From Kitasatospora sp. MAP5-34 (GTDB lineage Bacteria > Actinomycetota > Actinomycetes > Streptomycetales > Streptomycetaceae), in assembly GCF_029894335.1 (NCBI RefSeq), contig NZ_JARXZC010000004.1, positions 124,001 to 188,000 on the forward strand: a stretch of 64,000 nt of DNA, in the 5' to 3' direction. Each line of letters starts with the position of its first letter. The stretch's first letter is position 1. Shown one piece after another: positions 53,087 to 60,705 of this stretch. The translations under genes and the position numbers were made by a program. Below the pieces are notes generated by a model, which saw only the letters and a list, made by a program, of their open reading frames with translations, was not told the DNA's origin and ran no database searches.

Positions 53087-53106
53087 GCACACGTTCAGCC
53101 ACAGCC

Positions 53107-53183
53107 AGGGGCGCGAGGAACTGCGCGCTGCGGGAAGGCACAGGCCCGTCGCCTTCCGGTTTCGCGCGGTTCCCCGAGCCCCT
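53107..53183. repeat. dispersed palindrome, copy E
   Basis: Arms 53107-53127 and 53163-53183 pair with two mismatches around an inner GGAAGGC/GCCTTCC stem, 20 bp after the SIS-domain gene. Confidence 0.8.
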
Positions 53184-53195
53184 GCTGGTTACCTG

Positions 53196-53246
53196 TCAAC
53201 GAGAAAGGTCCCCTCGTCCGTGTGGACAGGGGGACCTTCTCGTTGA
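53196..53246 (+). terminator. hairpin downstream of the SIS-domain gene
   Basis: TCAACGAGAAAGGTCCCC (53196-53213) pairs with GGGGACCTTCTCGTTGA (53230-53246), one bulged A, in both directions; no T-tract. Confidence 0.65.
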
Positions 53247-53463
53247 GCGGCCAGGATGGGCCGGAGGGGCACCGGAAACGCACTACGGGCCACGGCGCCG
53301 ACACGGGACCCTCAGCCCATGCGGCACCGCAGCCCGGAGTTGTCGTCGGGTGCCGGGTCTGCCGGGGGCTGTGCGGGGCTCCCGGTGTTCGGCGACCGAC
53401 CGAGGAGCTGCCGCGCGCGGTCAGGGCAGATAGCGCGGGCCGGGCTCCTTGGTGCTCAATCAT

Positions 53464-53520
53464 TGTGGACTAGACCAATCTGGGTTGTCCAGGGCTCGTC
53501 CAAAATTGGTCTGGACAACA
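53464..53520. promoter_or_regulatory. two DasR-responsive elements upstream of the PdtaS-like kinase
   Basis: 53464-53479 (TGTGGACTAGACCAAT) and 53505-53520 (ATTGGTCTGGACAACA) each match 12 of 16 positions of the dre consensus, 41 bp apart, about four helical turns. They lie 90-146 bp before the kinase start codon. Confidence 0.65.
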
Positions 53521-53597
53521 TGAGGGAAACCCTTGGCGGCGGCCGGGTGGCCGGCGGGCGGCCGGCGGCCGGGAGGTCCGGTGGGCGCGGCTCCGGT

Positions 53598-53603
53598 TAC
53601 GCT
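53598..53603 (+). promoter_or_regulatory. -10 element, leaderless promoter of the PdtaS-like kinase
   Basis: TACGCT ends 6 nt before GTG 53610, with no Shine-Dalgarno sequence. Confidence 0.5.
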
Positions 53604-53609
53604 CGCCCT

Positions 53610-55130
53610 GTGCCCTCGCTGAACGAACTCGTCCGCCGCCACACCACCCTCACCGGTGCCGATGTGGAGTGGCTCCACAATCTGGTCTCCGAGTGGCAGC
53701 TGCTCTCCGACCTCTCCTTCGCCGACCTGGTGCTCTGGATCCCCACCTGGGACGGCATCCGGTACGTCTCGGTCGCCCAGATGCGCCCGAACACCGGCCC
53801 GACCTCGTACCAGGACGACATGGTCGGCCACCTCGTCCCGCGCGGTCGCCGCCCGCTGCTGGACGCCGCCTTCGACGAGGGCCGGATCGTCCGCGAGGGT
53901 GACCCGGAGTGGCGCGAGGAGGTGCCGGTACGGGTCGAGTCGATCCCCGTCCGGCGGGAGGGGAAGGTGCTGGGCGTGATCGCCCGCAACACCAACCTGC
54001 TCACCGTGCGGACCCCGAGCCGGCTGGAGCTCACCTACCTGCAGAGCGCCTCCGACCTGGCGCAGATGATCGCCGCAGGATCGTTTCCCTACCCCGGCGT
54101 CGAGCAGACCGACATGGACGCCGCCCCCCGGGTCGGCGACGGTCTGATCCGCCTCGACGCGGAGGGCATCGTCACCTACGCCAGCCCCAACGCGCTCTCC
54201 GCCTACCACCGGCTCGGCCTCACCACGGATCTGGTGGGCAGTCACCTCGGCCGCGCCACCGCCGAGTTGGCACCGCCCTCGCGTGGCGCGGTGCACGAGG
54301 CGCTGGTGAAGCTGGCCAGCGGTTGGGCGCCCCGGCAGACCGAGGTGGAGGCCCAGGGGGGAGTGGTGACGCTGCGCGCGATCCCGCTCAAGCCGAAGGG
54401 CGTCCTCACCGGCTCGCTGGTACTGGCCCGGGACGTCACGGAGCTGCGCCGCCGCGACCGGGAGTTGATGACCAAGGACGCGACCATCCGGGAGATCCAC
54501 CACCGGGTGAAGAACAACCTGCAGACCGTCGCGGCGCTGCTGCGGCTGCAGGCCCGCCGGATGGACTCGGCCACCGGGCGAGCCGCGCTGGACGAGGCCG
54601 TCCGCCGGGTCGGCTCGATCGCGATCGTGCACGAGACGCTCTCGCAGACCCTGGACGAGCGGGTCGCGTTCGACGAGATCGCCGACCGGGTGCTCGCGAT
54701 GGTCATGGAGCTGTCCCAGGACGGCAAGGTCGCCACCCGCCGCACCGGCAGCTTCGGCATTCTCGCGGCCGAGGTGGCCACCCCGCTGGCGATGGTGCTG
54801 ACCGAGCTGCTGCAGAACGCGCTGGAGCACGCCTTCGGTCCGAAGGCGTCGGGCAGCCTGGAGGTCAGTGCGCTGCGCGGCCGGGCGCCGGCCACCGGCA
54901 TGGGCTGGTCGGACAGTTGGAACGGCGGCGCCAAGCCGGACGAGTACCTGTTGATCACCGTGCAGGACGACGGTCAGGGGATGCCGGAGGGCTTCGACCC
55001 GCAGCAGGCCGGCAATCTCGGCCTGCAGATCGTCCGGACCCTCGCCACCAACGAGCTGGGCGGCACCTTCGACATGGTCGCGGCACCGGGCGGTGGCACG
55101 AAGGTCGTGCTGGAGATCCCGGTCAGGTAG
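53610..55130 (+). CDS. pdtaS: PdtaS-like sensor histidine kinase (GAF-PAS-HisKA_2-HATPase)
   Basis: 506 residues from GTG 53610. A GAF domain (about 1-160) and PAS domain (about 170-280) precede the HisKA_2 dimerisation helix with the phospho-acceptor histidine in IREIHHRVKNNLQTVAALLR (near 296-315) and an HWE/HisKA_2-type ATPase with ELLQNALEHAF and DDGQGMPEGF. No membrane helix, so it senses a cytoplasmic signal. Partners of this kinase type are ANTAR-domain antiterminators such as PdtaR, which are not in this window. Confidence 0.88.
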   Translation: MPSLNELVRRHTTLTGADVEWLHNLVSEWQLLSDLSFADLVLWIPTWDGIRYVSVAQMRPNTGPTSYQDDMVGHLVPRGRRPLLDAAFDEGRIVREGDPEWREEVPVRVESIPVRREGKVLGVIARNTNLLTVRTPSRLELTYLQSASDLAQMIAAGSFPYPGVEQTDMDAAPRVGDGLIRLDAEGIVTYASPNALSAYHRLGLTTDLVGSHLGRATAELAPPSRGAVHEALVKLASGWAPRQTEVEAQGGVVTLRAIPLKPKGVLTGSLVLARDVTELRRRDRELMTKDATIREIHHRVKNNLQTVAALLRLQARRMDSATGRAALDEAVRRVGSIAIVHETLSQTLDERVAFDEIADRVLAMVMELSQDGKVATRRTGSFGILAAEVATPLAMVLTELLQNALEHAFGPKASGSLEVSALRGRAPATGMGWSDSWNGGAKPDEYLLITVQDDGQGMPEGFDPQQAGNLGLQIVRTLATNELGGTFDMVAAPGGGTKVVLEIPVR

Positions 55131-55179
55131 GTCCGGAGCGGTCCGGTCGAGTCCGGCGGTCGAGTCCGGAAAGAGAAAC

Positions 55180-55260
55180 GAGGCCCTGTCGACCGGGGGG
55201 GGTGGGTCGACAGGGCCTCTCAACCCGTTCCGGCCGTCGGGGGGAGTCGGCCGGAACGGG
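55180..55260. terminator. two consecutive terminator hairpins after the kinase gene
   Basis: Hairpin 1: 55180-55194 with 55205-55219, 15 perfect pairs, followed by TCT. Hairpin 2: 55224-55236 with 55248-55260, 13 perfect pairs. They start 49 nt after the kinase stop. Confidence 0.8.
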
Positions 55261-55493
55261 GGCTCATAGGTGGTGCTGTGACGCCCGGTGCGTTGCACAC
55301 GGTGAGCGCCCTAGGTCCACGATATTGCTCTGTGTGAACAGTATCAAGTGCCAGGGCCGCTCGGCGTCGTCCGAATCTCGCCGAAGCGCGACCCGCTCTG
55401 CGGAAGGCTTCGCCTGACTGGCGGCAAAGCCCTTGATCATGGGTTGATCGGGTTGAGCGATTTTATTGTTGATCAGGTGAATCAGGTGGTGAA
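55261..55493. other. region between the terminators and the wblE 3' end
   Basis: Nothing coding is seen. 55440-55493 is AT-rich and contains repeated GATCA and GTGAATCAGG units (55478-55498), which would form the wblE 3' untranslated region on the minus strand. Confidence 0.4.
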
Positions 55494-55745
55494 TCAGGCA
55501 GTGCGGGCGCGGTTGCGGGCGGCGCGGCGCTTCATCGCACGACGCTCATCCTCGCTCATACCGCCCCAGACGCCGGCGTCCTGACCGGTCTCGAGCGCCC
55601 ACTGCAGGCACTGCTCCATGACGGGACAGCGGCGGCACACGGCCTTGGCTTCCTCGATCTGCAGCAGAGCAGGGCCGGTGTTCCCGATCGGGAAGAACAG
55701 CTCCGGGTCCTCTTCGCGGCAGACAGCGCGGTGGCGCCAGTCCAT
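55494..55745 (-). CDS. wblE: WhiB-family protein WblE (WhiB1 orthologue)
   Basis: 83 residues from ATG 55745, with GGAGGAG about 9 nt upstream. Cluster cysteines are C9, then the pair in CRRC and the fourth in EQC near 46, followed by the GVWGGMSEDERRAM block and a basic tail KRRAARNRAR. Short length and no AT-hook identify WblE/WhiB1. In mycobacteria WhiB1 is essential, carries a nitric-oxide-sensitive 4Fe-4S cluster and binds the principal sigma factor. The leader is long and carries a CRP-like site. Confidence 0.92.
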   Translation of the reverse strand: MDWRHRAVCREEDPELFFPIGNTGPALLQIEEAKAVCRRCPVMEQCLQWALETGQDAGVWGGMSEDERRAMKRRAARNRARTA

Positions 55746-56118
55746 GTTCCAACTCCTCCGGTCGGCGGGGTGTGGTCCCGGCCGACTCAAATCGATGGTG
55801 GGCTTGTGAATGTGAACGCTTTCACGAATCCCCCAACAGCAAAAGGGACCAAAGGCCCATCGGGCCTGGGTGGTCTGTGCTGGAGTGGGGTTCGGGCAGA
55901 TCAAGGGATGTGCCGCGCCGCATCCATGAGGTTTGAGCCTGCACCGACGCTGCGACGTGTCCCGATCGCCATGTAGAGGTTCGCAAACCTCGGGCTCGGA
56001 TACAACCCCCTTCGGTGAGGAATTTTTGATTCTTCGGTGTCGCCTAGCTCACAGCCCGTACTTCTATGGGGTGAAGGGGGCTTGTGCGTTCGAGAAGAAG
56101 GGGAAGGCCCCCTTCTGG
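55746..56118. other. upstream region of wblE / downstream of the lipid kinase
   Basis: 373 bp with no credible gene. AT content is higher than average, especially 56020-56060. It holds the wblE promoter, a CRP-like palindrome at 55811-55826, and the 3' side of the minus-strand lipid kinase gene. Confidence 0.5.
55811..55826. promoter_or_regulatory. CRP/FNR-type binding site upstream of wblE
   Basis: TGTGAACGCTTTCACG matches the CRP core TGTGA-N6-TCACA in nine of ten positions. It is 66 bp before the wblE ATG. Mycobacterium tuberculosis whiB1 is controlled directly by CRP from upstream sites. Confidence 0.55.
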
Positions 56119-57090
56119 TCACACAATCACACGCAGTGCCCGCCGAACGCCTGTGAAACTGACGCGACTCCTGTCTCCAAGGTGGTCCCCATCGACCTGA
56201 AACGGGGCCGGTTCCTGTGAAACCAAGGTGAAGTGCCGGACGTCGTGATAGGAGACAACGTGTTTGCCACGCGGGCCGGGTGTCTCCGCAGGGCCATTAG
56301 CAGGAGTGTGCGAGCGCAGAATCTGACGCACCGTTCGAGCCGTCCCGAACGCGGTCATTCGAGTGATGCCGAAGACGTCGAGGTCCGCGTCGAAGGAGGC
56401 CGAGGGCGAAGGGACGACCGGGCGGTTGCCCAGGAAGGTCCACGGAGAAGTGTTGGAGACTATGGTCATCACCAGCCCCGGCAGGGGCTCGTGGCCGTTC
56501 ATTTCAAGGGAGATCGGCCCGAACTTTCGGTGTTCACGCTCAGTGATGTAGTGCCGGAGTGCCTGATTGATGTAGAGCGCGTGAGTTGACTTCCGCCCGG
56601 CTTTCCGCTGCTCCTCCACCCGTCCCACCACGCCCGCGTCGAAACCGAGCCCGGCGGTGAAGGTGAACCAGCGGTCCGGCATCCCCTCGCTCATCGCCTT
56701 GCCCAGGCTGATGGCCCGCTCCCGGCCGTGCTCCAGCGCGTCCAGCAGCGCGCCGGTCGCCTCCACCGGGTCGTTCGGGAGGCCGAGCGCGCGGGCGAAG
56801 ACATTGGTGCTGCCACCCGGGACGACCGCCAGCCTGGGCACCCGTTCGGAGGGTCCGTGCGCGAGCAGCCCGTTGACCACCTCGTTGACGGTGCCGTCGC
56901 CCCCGAGGGCCACCACCAGGTCCACCGTGCCGTCCGTGGCCGCCCGGCGGGCCAGATCACCCGCATGGCCGCGGTACTCGGTGTGGGCGACCTCCAACTT
57001 GAGATCGCTGCGCAGGGCGTGGGTGAGTACGTCGCGGGTGCGGCCACTGGTGGTGGTCGCTTTCGGGTTCACGACCAGGAGAGCGCGCAT
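56119..57090 (-). CDS. diacylglycerol/lipid kinase family protein
   Basis: 323 residues. The DAGK catalytic domain shows the nucleotide loop VALGGDGTVNEVVNGLL (about 60-76) and the PGGSTNVFARALGLP segment (about 91-105), both intact. The C-terminal domain is the usual beta sandwich with a TLVSQEPAPFQVDGDHLG ending. It would phosphorylate diacylglycerol or a related lipid at the membrane. TAGGCT lies 7 nt before ATG 57090 and no ribosome site is visible. Confidence 0.88.
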   Translation of the reverse strand: MRALLVVNPKATTTSGRTRDVLTHALRSDLKLEVAHTEYRGHAGDLARRAATDGTVDLVVALGGDGTVNEVVNGLLAHGPSERVPRLAVVPGGSTNVFARALGLPNDPVEATGALLDALEHGRERAISLGKAMSEGMPDRWFTFTAGLGFDAGVVGRVEEQRKAGRKSTHALYINQALRHYITEREHRKFGPISLEMNGHEPLPGLVMTIVSNTSPWTFLGNRPVVPSPSASFDADLDVFGITRMTAFGTARTVRQILRSHTPANGPAETPGPRGKHVVSYHDVRHFTLVSQEPAPFQVDGDHLGDRSRVSFTGVRRALRVIV

Positions 57091-57097
57091 GGCGATC

Positions 57098-57103
57098 AGC
57101 CTA
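57098..57103 (-). promoter_or_regulatory. -10 element, leaderless promoter of the lipid kinase
   Basis: TAGGCT on the minus strand, 7 nt before the ATG. Confidence 0.45.
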
Positions 57104-57142
57104 CGGGGCCCTGCCCTGCGTCACCGCGCCGAAGGCGCCGGT

Positions 57143-57148
57143 TACCCT
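57143..57148 (+). promoter_or_regulatory. -10 element, leaderless promoter of the four-helix membrane protein
   Basis: TACCCT ends 6 nt before GTG 57155. Confidence 0.45.
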
Positions 57149-57154
57149 GCTGGA

Positions 57155-57559
57155 GTGACCGCAGAGACCAGCTCCCCCGCCCCCGCCAAGCCCGTCCCGC
57201 TGCTCGTCGGTGTGACGATCACCGCCCTCGCGGGTGCCGCGCTGACCGGCTGGGGGATCTACGACATGATCACCGGCCCGTTCGGGGACTCGGCGGCGCT
57301 CGGCCGCAGCGAGTTCGGCGGGGTGATCCTGCTGCTGATGGGCCTGCTGCCGCTGCTGGCCGGTCGCGCCCTGCTGCGGCTCCGCCGCTGGGGCCGCACC
57401 CCGGCGGTGCTGACCAACTCGCTCTTCCTGGCGGTCGCGTATTTCATGTGGACGGGCAGCGGCCTGCTGCCGGCCCTGGCGGTGCCGGTCGCCATGCTCG
57501 GCCTCACCGGCGTGGTCAGCCTGCTCAACCCCAGGGTGACCGAAGCGCTGTACAGCTGA
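57155..57559 (+). CDS. small integral membrane protein, hypothetical
   Basis: 134 residues with four predicted membrane helices (about 15-35, 51-70, 83-100, 103-122), short loops and an Ala/Pro-rich start. No recognised domain. It is divergent from the lipid kinase gene and convergent with the sigma factor gene, separated from the latter by a perfect palindrome. Confidence 0.65.
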   Translation: MTAETSSPAPAKPVPLLVGVTITALAGAALTGWGIYDMITGPFGDSAALGRSEFGGVILLLMGLLPLLAGRALLRLRRWGRTPAVLTNSLFLAVAYFMWTGSGLLPALAVPVAMLGLTGVVSLLNPRVTEALYS

Positions 57560-57573
57560 CAGCAGCCAAAGGC

Positions 57574-57617
57574 AGGGGCGCGGGGAGCTGCTCGATCGAG
57601 CAGCTCCCCGCGCCCCT
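57574..57617. terminator. dispersed palindrome, copy F, perfect 44 bp, acting as bidirectional terminator
   Basis: A perfect 22 + 22 bp palindrome (57574-57595 with 57596-57617) between the convergent membrane-protein and sigma-factor genes. It is the most intact copy of the family also seen at 12650, 19015, 43166, 46305 and 53107. Confidence 0.8.
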
Positions 57618-57627
57618 TGCTGTCCGG

Positions 57628-58728
57628 CTACTCCTCGACGAGGAGCTTCTCGCGGAGTTGGGCGAGGGTGCGGGCGAGGAGGCGGGACACGTGCATCTGC
57701 GAAATACCCACCTCGGTGGCGATCTGAGACTGCGTCATGTTCCGGAAGAACCGCAGCACGAGGATCTTCTGCTCGCGCGGCGGCAGCTGGGCGAGCAGCG
57801 GCTTGAGCGACTCGCGGTACTCGACGCCCTCCAGGGCCTCGTCCGTCGTCCCCAGGGTGTCCGCCACGGCCGGCGACTCGTCGTCGCTGTCCGGTACGTC
57901 CAGCGAGAGCGTGCTGTACGCGTTGGCGGACTCCAGGCCCTCCAGCACGTCCTCCTCGGAGATCCCGAGGTGCTCGGCCAGCTCGTGCACGGTGGGGGAG
58001 CGGCCGTGCCGTTGGGAGAGCTCGCTGGTCGCCGTGGTGAGCGAGAGCCGCAGCTCCTGGAGCCGGCGCGGGACGCGGACGGCCCAGCCCTTGTCCCGGA
58101 AGTGCCGCTTGATCTCGCCCACGATGGTCGGCGTGGCGTACGTGGAGAACTCCACCCCGCGCTCGTGGTCGAAGCGGTCCACCGACTTGATCAGACCGAT
58201 GGTGGCGACCTGGGTCAGGTCGTCCAGCGGCTCGCCCCGGTTGCGGAACCGCCGGGCCAGGTGTTCGACCAGTGGGATGTGCATCCGGACCAGCTGGTTG
58301 CGCAGTTCCACCCGTTCGGGTGATCCGTCGGGCAGCCCCGCGAGCCGTACGAACAGCGCCCGCGCCGCCTCGCGGTCCGGTGCGCCGGACCGGTGGGCCT
58401 GCGCGGGCACCGCGCCGCGTACCGCCGTGGCGGCGGCCTGCAACTCCTCGGACTCGGCGTCCGAGACCACGGTGCCCGAGGCTACGGTGTCCGGGACAGC
58501 CGCGTCCGGGGCGACCGCCTCGGCGGGCGGGACGTCGGAGGGCTGCTGCTCCGGCGTCGGATCGGTCGGCTGGCTCATCCGATGGGCGTCCTTCGGGTGC
58601 ACGTCGTCTGCGGCGGTTCGGGCGTCCTGCGGTGCGGCGGCGCGCGCCTGGGGAGGTACGGCCAGGTCGGCGGTGGCGGCCGGGCTCCCGGCGACACCTG
58701 TGCGGTCCAGATCACTCACGGCGATCAC
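57628..58728 (-). CDS. sigH: SigB/SigF-family stress sigma factor, SigH type
   Basis: 366 residues from GTG 58728. Regions 2 to 4 occupy about 115-366: PLVEHLARRFRNRGEPLDDL, VEFSTYATPTIVGEIKRHFR, the region 3 VRVPRRLQELRLSL and the region 4 MTQSQIATEVGISQMHVSRL. The first 110 residues are an Ala/Pro/Asp-rich extension. ATG 58578 gives a 316-residue form; S. coelicolor SigH is known to exist as several size forms, so both starts may be used. The likely antagonist is the anti-sigma gene just upstream on the same strand. Confidence 0.88.
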   Translation of the reverse strand: MIAVSDLDRTGVAGSPAATADLAVPPQARAAAPQDARTAADDVHPKDAHRMSQPTDPTPEQQPSDVPPAEAVAPDAAVPDTVASGTVVSDAESEELQAAATAVRGAVPAQAHRSGAPDREAARALFVRLAGLPDGSPERVELRNQLVRMHIPLVEHLARRFRNRGEPLDDLTQVATIGLIKSVDRFDHERGVEFSTYATPTIVGEIKRHFRDKGWAVRVPRRLQELRLSLTTATSELSQRHGRSPTVHELAEHLGISEEDVLEGLESANAYSTLSLDVPDSDDESPAVADTLGTTDEALEGVEYRESLKPLLAQLPPREQKILVLRFFRNMTQSQIATEVGISQMHVSRLLARTLAQLREKLLVEE

Positions 58729-58760
58729 CCGTTCCGTTCCGGGAGCACTTCACATGGGTT

Positions 58761-58821
58761 GTACCGCGAGGCGGTACGGGGGAGCCGTACGCGCGGCGCA
58801 CTCTGCGCCGGGCGTACGGCT
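58761..58821 (-). terminator. two stem-loops between the anti-sigma and sigH genes
   Basis: GTACCGC (58761-58767) with GCGGTAC (58771-58777), and AGCCGTACGC (58783-58792) with GCGTACGGCT (58812-58821) enclosing CGGCGCA/TGCGCCG. They lie just after the anti-sigma stop and could partly end its transcript so that sigH depends on additional promoters. Confidence 0.5.
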
Positions 58822-58835
58822 TCGCGGGTCGGTCC

Positions 58836-59249
58836 TCAGAACTGGGCGGGTGCTCCGCCGCGCTTCTTGTGCAGACTGATGCTGACCGTTCTGTCCGCGC
58901 CGACCGAGGACTCCACCTCGCCGGCCAGTGCCGAGAGCACCGTCCAGGCGAAGGTGTCCCGTTCCGGGGCCCGGCCGTCGGTGGTCGGTGCGGAGACCGT
59001 CACCCTGAGCGAGTCCCCGACCAGCCGGAACACGCAGGTCAGGACGGAACCCGGCACAGCCTGCTGAAGCAGGATGGCGCAGGCTTCGTCGACCGCGATC
59101 CGGAGATCCTCGATCTCGTCCAGGGTGAAGTCCAACCGGGCCGCGAGACCGGCAGTCGCCGTTCGCAGCACCGAGAGGTAGGCCCCTGCCGCAGGCAGTC
59201 GGACCTCCACGAAGTCCTTCACTCCGGGCTCGCCGTCGATCTGGGACAC
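58836..59249 (-). CDS. RsbW-like anti-sigma factor (HATPase) of SigH
   Basis: 137 residues from GTG 59249, chosen because AGGAGG stands 5-6 nt upstream; a TTG at 59333 would add a Gln/Pro/Ala stretch without a ribosome site. The GHKL ATPase N box is EDLRIAVDEACAILLQQ (about 55-71). RsbW-type proteins bind the sigma factor and are switched off by anti-anti-sigma proteins. From memory it corresponds to the SigH antagonist named PrsH/UshX in S. coelicolor. It lies 108 nt upstream of sigH. Confidence 0.85.
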   Translation of the reverse strand: MSQIDGEPGVKDFVEVRLPAAGAYLSVLRTATAGLAARLDFTLDEIEDLRIAVDEACAILLQQAVPGSVLTCVFRLVGDSLRVTVSAPTTDGRAPERDTFAWTVLSALAGEVESSVGADRTVSISLHKKRGGAPAQF

Positions 59250-59520
59250 CCTCACCTCCTGGGTGACGCGCGGTGCTTGCGGCGGCTGCGCTTGCTGTGG
59301 TGCTGCCGCGGCACTTCCTGTTGCTTGGCTCAACTGCTTCGCCCCAACTGTCCAGAGGGGTGGTGCGGTACGTACCGGTCATACCCACCCGGGAGGGCCG
59401 GAACGCCGCGCATCCGCCCGTGACGTTACCGCGATACCCGGTCCGATGTCGCGATCTCCGACCGTCATCACATGAACGGGCGAAACCTGCCCACTCGCCG
59501 ACCCCGTTCACACACTGCCG

Positions 59521-59994
59521 TCAGCCGCCCAACGAGGTCAGCGCGTCGTCGGTCAGCCGGAAGACCGTCCACCCGTCCATGGGCGTGGCGCCGAGGGACT
59601 TGTAGAACCCGATCGACGGCGTGTTCCAGTCCAGCACGGACCATTCGAGGCGCGAGTACCCGCGTTCCACGCAGATCCGGGCCAGCTCCGTCAGCAGCGC
59701 CTTGCCGTGGCCGCCGCCGCGCTCGGACGGGCGGACGTACAGGTCCTCCAGGTAGATCCCGTGGGTGCCGCGCCAGGTCGAGAAGTTCCGGAACCACAGC
59801 GCGAAGCCCACCGCCTCGCCGGTGGTGTCGTCCTCGGCGATCAGACCGAAGACGGCGGGGTTCTCTCCGAACAGAACGTCTCGGAGCTGCTCCTCGGTGG
59901 CCACTGCCTCGTGCAGGGCCTTCTCGTAGTCCGCGAGTTCGCGGATCATCGAGTGGATGTCGGGGATGTCGGAGATTTCGGCTGTGCGGATCAT
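59521..59994 (-). CDS. GNAT-family acetyltransferase, diamine/SSAT-like
   Basis: 157 residues. The acetyl-CoA motif is ERGGGHGKALLTELARI near 89-105 after the EDLYVRPS strand, and WNTPSIGFYKSLGA closes the fold. The opening (IRELADYEKALHEAVATEE), the WFRNFSTWRG segment and the EDLYVRP segment match spermidine/spermine-type acetyltransferases. The mRNA seems leaderless: TACGCT lies 6 nt before ATG 59994. Confidence 0.85.
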   Translation of the reverse strand: MIRTAEISDIPDIHSMIRELADYEKALHEAVATEEQLRDVLFGENPAVFGLIAEDDTTGEAVGFALWFRNFSTWRGTHGIYLEDLYVRPSERGGGHGKALLTELARICVERGYSRLEWSVLDWNTPSIGFYKSLGATPMDGWTVFRLTDDALTSLGG

Positions 59995-60000
59995 ATGGCG

Positions 60001-60006
60001 AGCGTA
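60001..60006 (-). promoter_or_regulatory. -10 element, leaderless promoter of the SSAT-like gene
   Basis: TACGCT on the minus strand, 6 nt before the ATG. Confidence 0.45.
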
Positions 60007-60117
60007 CTCGGCGACACCGGGCAGGCGGAAAGGCCGATCGGTCGTGGAGTATTCGTCCCGGGCCGGGTATCCGTCCCGGGCCCGGTGTTAGCCCGGGCTG
60101 CTGTTCGCCCCGCGTTG

Positions 60118-60486
60118 CTATTCGTCCCAGGCCTGGACGGCGGTCTGCTCGATGATCTTCCCGTCCCGCAGGTCCGCCATCGCGCTGCAGAGGACTTTCG
60201 TCCCGTCCGGGTATTCGCAGGACTCCATCCACGCCACGTGGTTGCCGTCCACCACGACCTGCTCGAGCTTGTGGGTCATGTCCCGGCTGTAGACGTCCGA
60301 GAGGATCGCCGTGATCTCGGTACGGCCGTGCGCCACCATCGGGTGGCTCGGCTGGCTCCGGTGGTCGATCATCCGCATCTCGGCGTCGTCCGCGTAGAGG
60401 GCCAGCAGCGTGCTCGCCTTGCTTGCCTCGATGCCCTCGCGCAGGGCCTCGGTGTCGAAGGCGGTCGGTGCCGCCATGGTGCTCAT
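60118..60486 (-). CDS. SnoaL/NTF2-like domain protein
   Basis: 122 residues from ATG 60486 with AGGAG at 6 nt. A single cone-shaped NTF2-like fold is suggested by the opening helix EGIEASKASTLLALYADDAE, the AHGRTEITAIL helix and alternating strands such as VVVDGNHVAWMESCEY. Such proteins are ligand-binding or small enzymes; no catalytic assignment is possible. Confidence 0.75.
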   Translation of the reverse strand: MSTMAAPTAFDTEALREGIEASKASTLLALYADDAEMRMIDHRSQPSHPMVAHGRTEITAILSDVYSRDMTHKLEQVVVDGNHVAWMESCEYPDGTKVLCSAMADLRDGKIIEQTAVQAWDE

Positions 60487-60648
60487 GATGGTCTCCTTCG
60501 CTCGCGCCGACGAGCCGGACCGGAGCGGTTCGACCCGCAAGTCGAGCGTACGCCGCATGGCACGGGAAATATATCCGGGAATTCCTCCCCGGAGGCCCTT
60601 CCGCAGTTGTCCGTGTACGTCCGTACCCGAGGGCGGTATCGGGAAACA

Positions 60649-60686
60649 CGACCGCCCCCGGACCCTTGCGGGCCCGGGGGCGGTCG
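60649..60686. terminator. sodN terminator
   Basis: CGACCGCCCCCGG (60649-60661) pairs perfectly with CCGGGGGCGGTCG (60674-60686), 19 nt after the sodN stop on the minus strand. Confidence 0.8.
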
Positions 60687-60705
60687 GTGCAGGTCTGAGA
60701 CGGAC

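Larger units (their letters stand above)
53247..53609. other. intergenic region with DasR sites, possible scr5239-type sRNA locus
   Basis: 363 bp without a credible gene. 53260-53450 is very GC-rich and can form several stems; 53455-53530 is AT-richer and holds two DasR-like sites. In S. coelicolor a conserved sRNA, scr5239, whose expression depends on DasR, is encoded in the intergenic region before the orthologous kinase gene. I cannot confirm its sequence here. Confidence 0.35.

Noticed and set aside
53222..53473. Small plus-strand ORF between the SIS-domain and kinase genes
   Set aside because: No ribosome site, it begins inside the terminator hairpin, and its composition is typical of non-coding GC-rich sequence.
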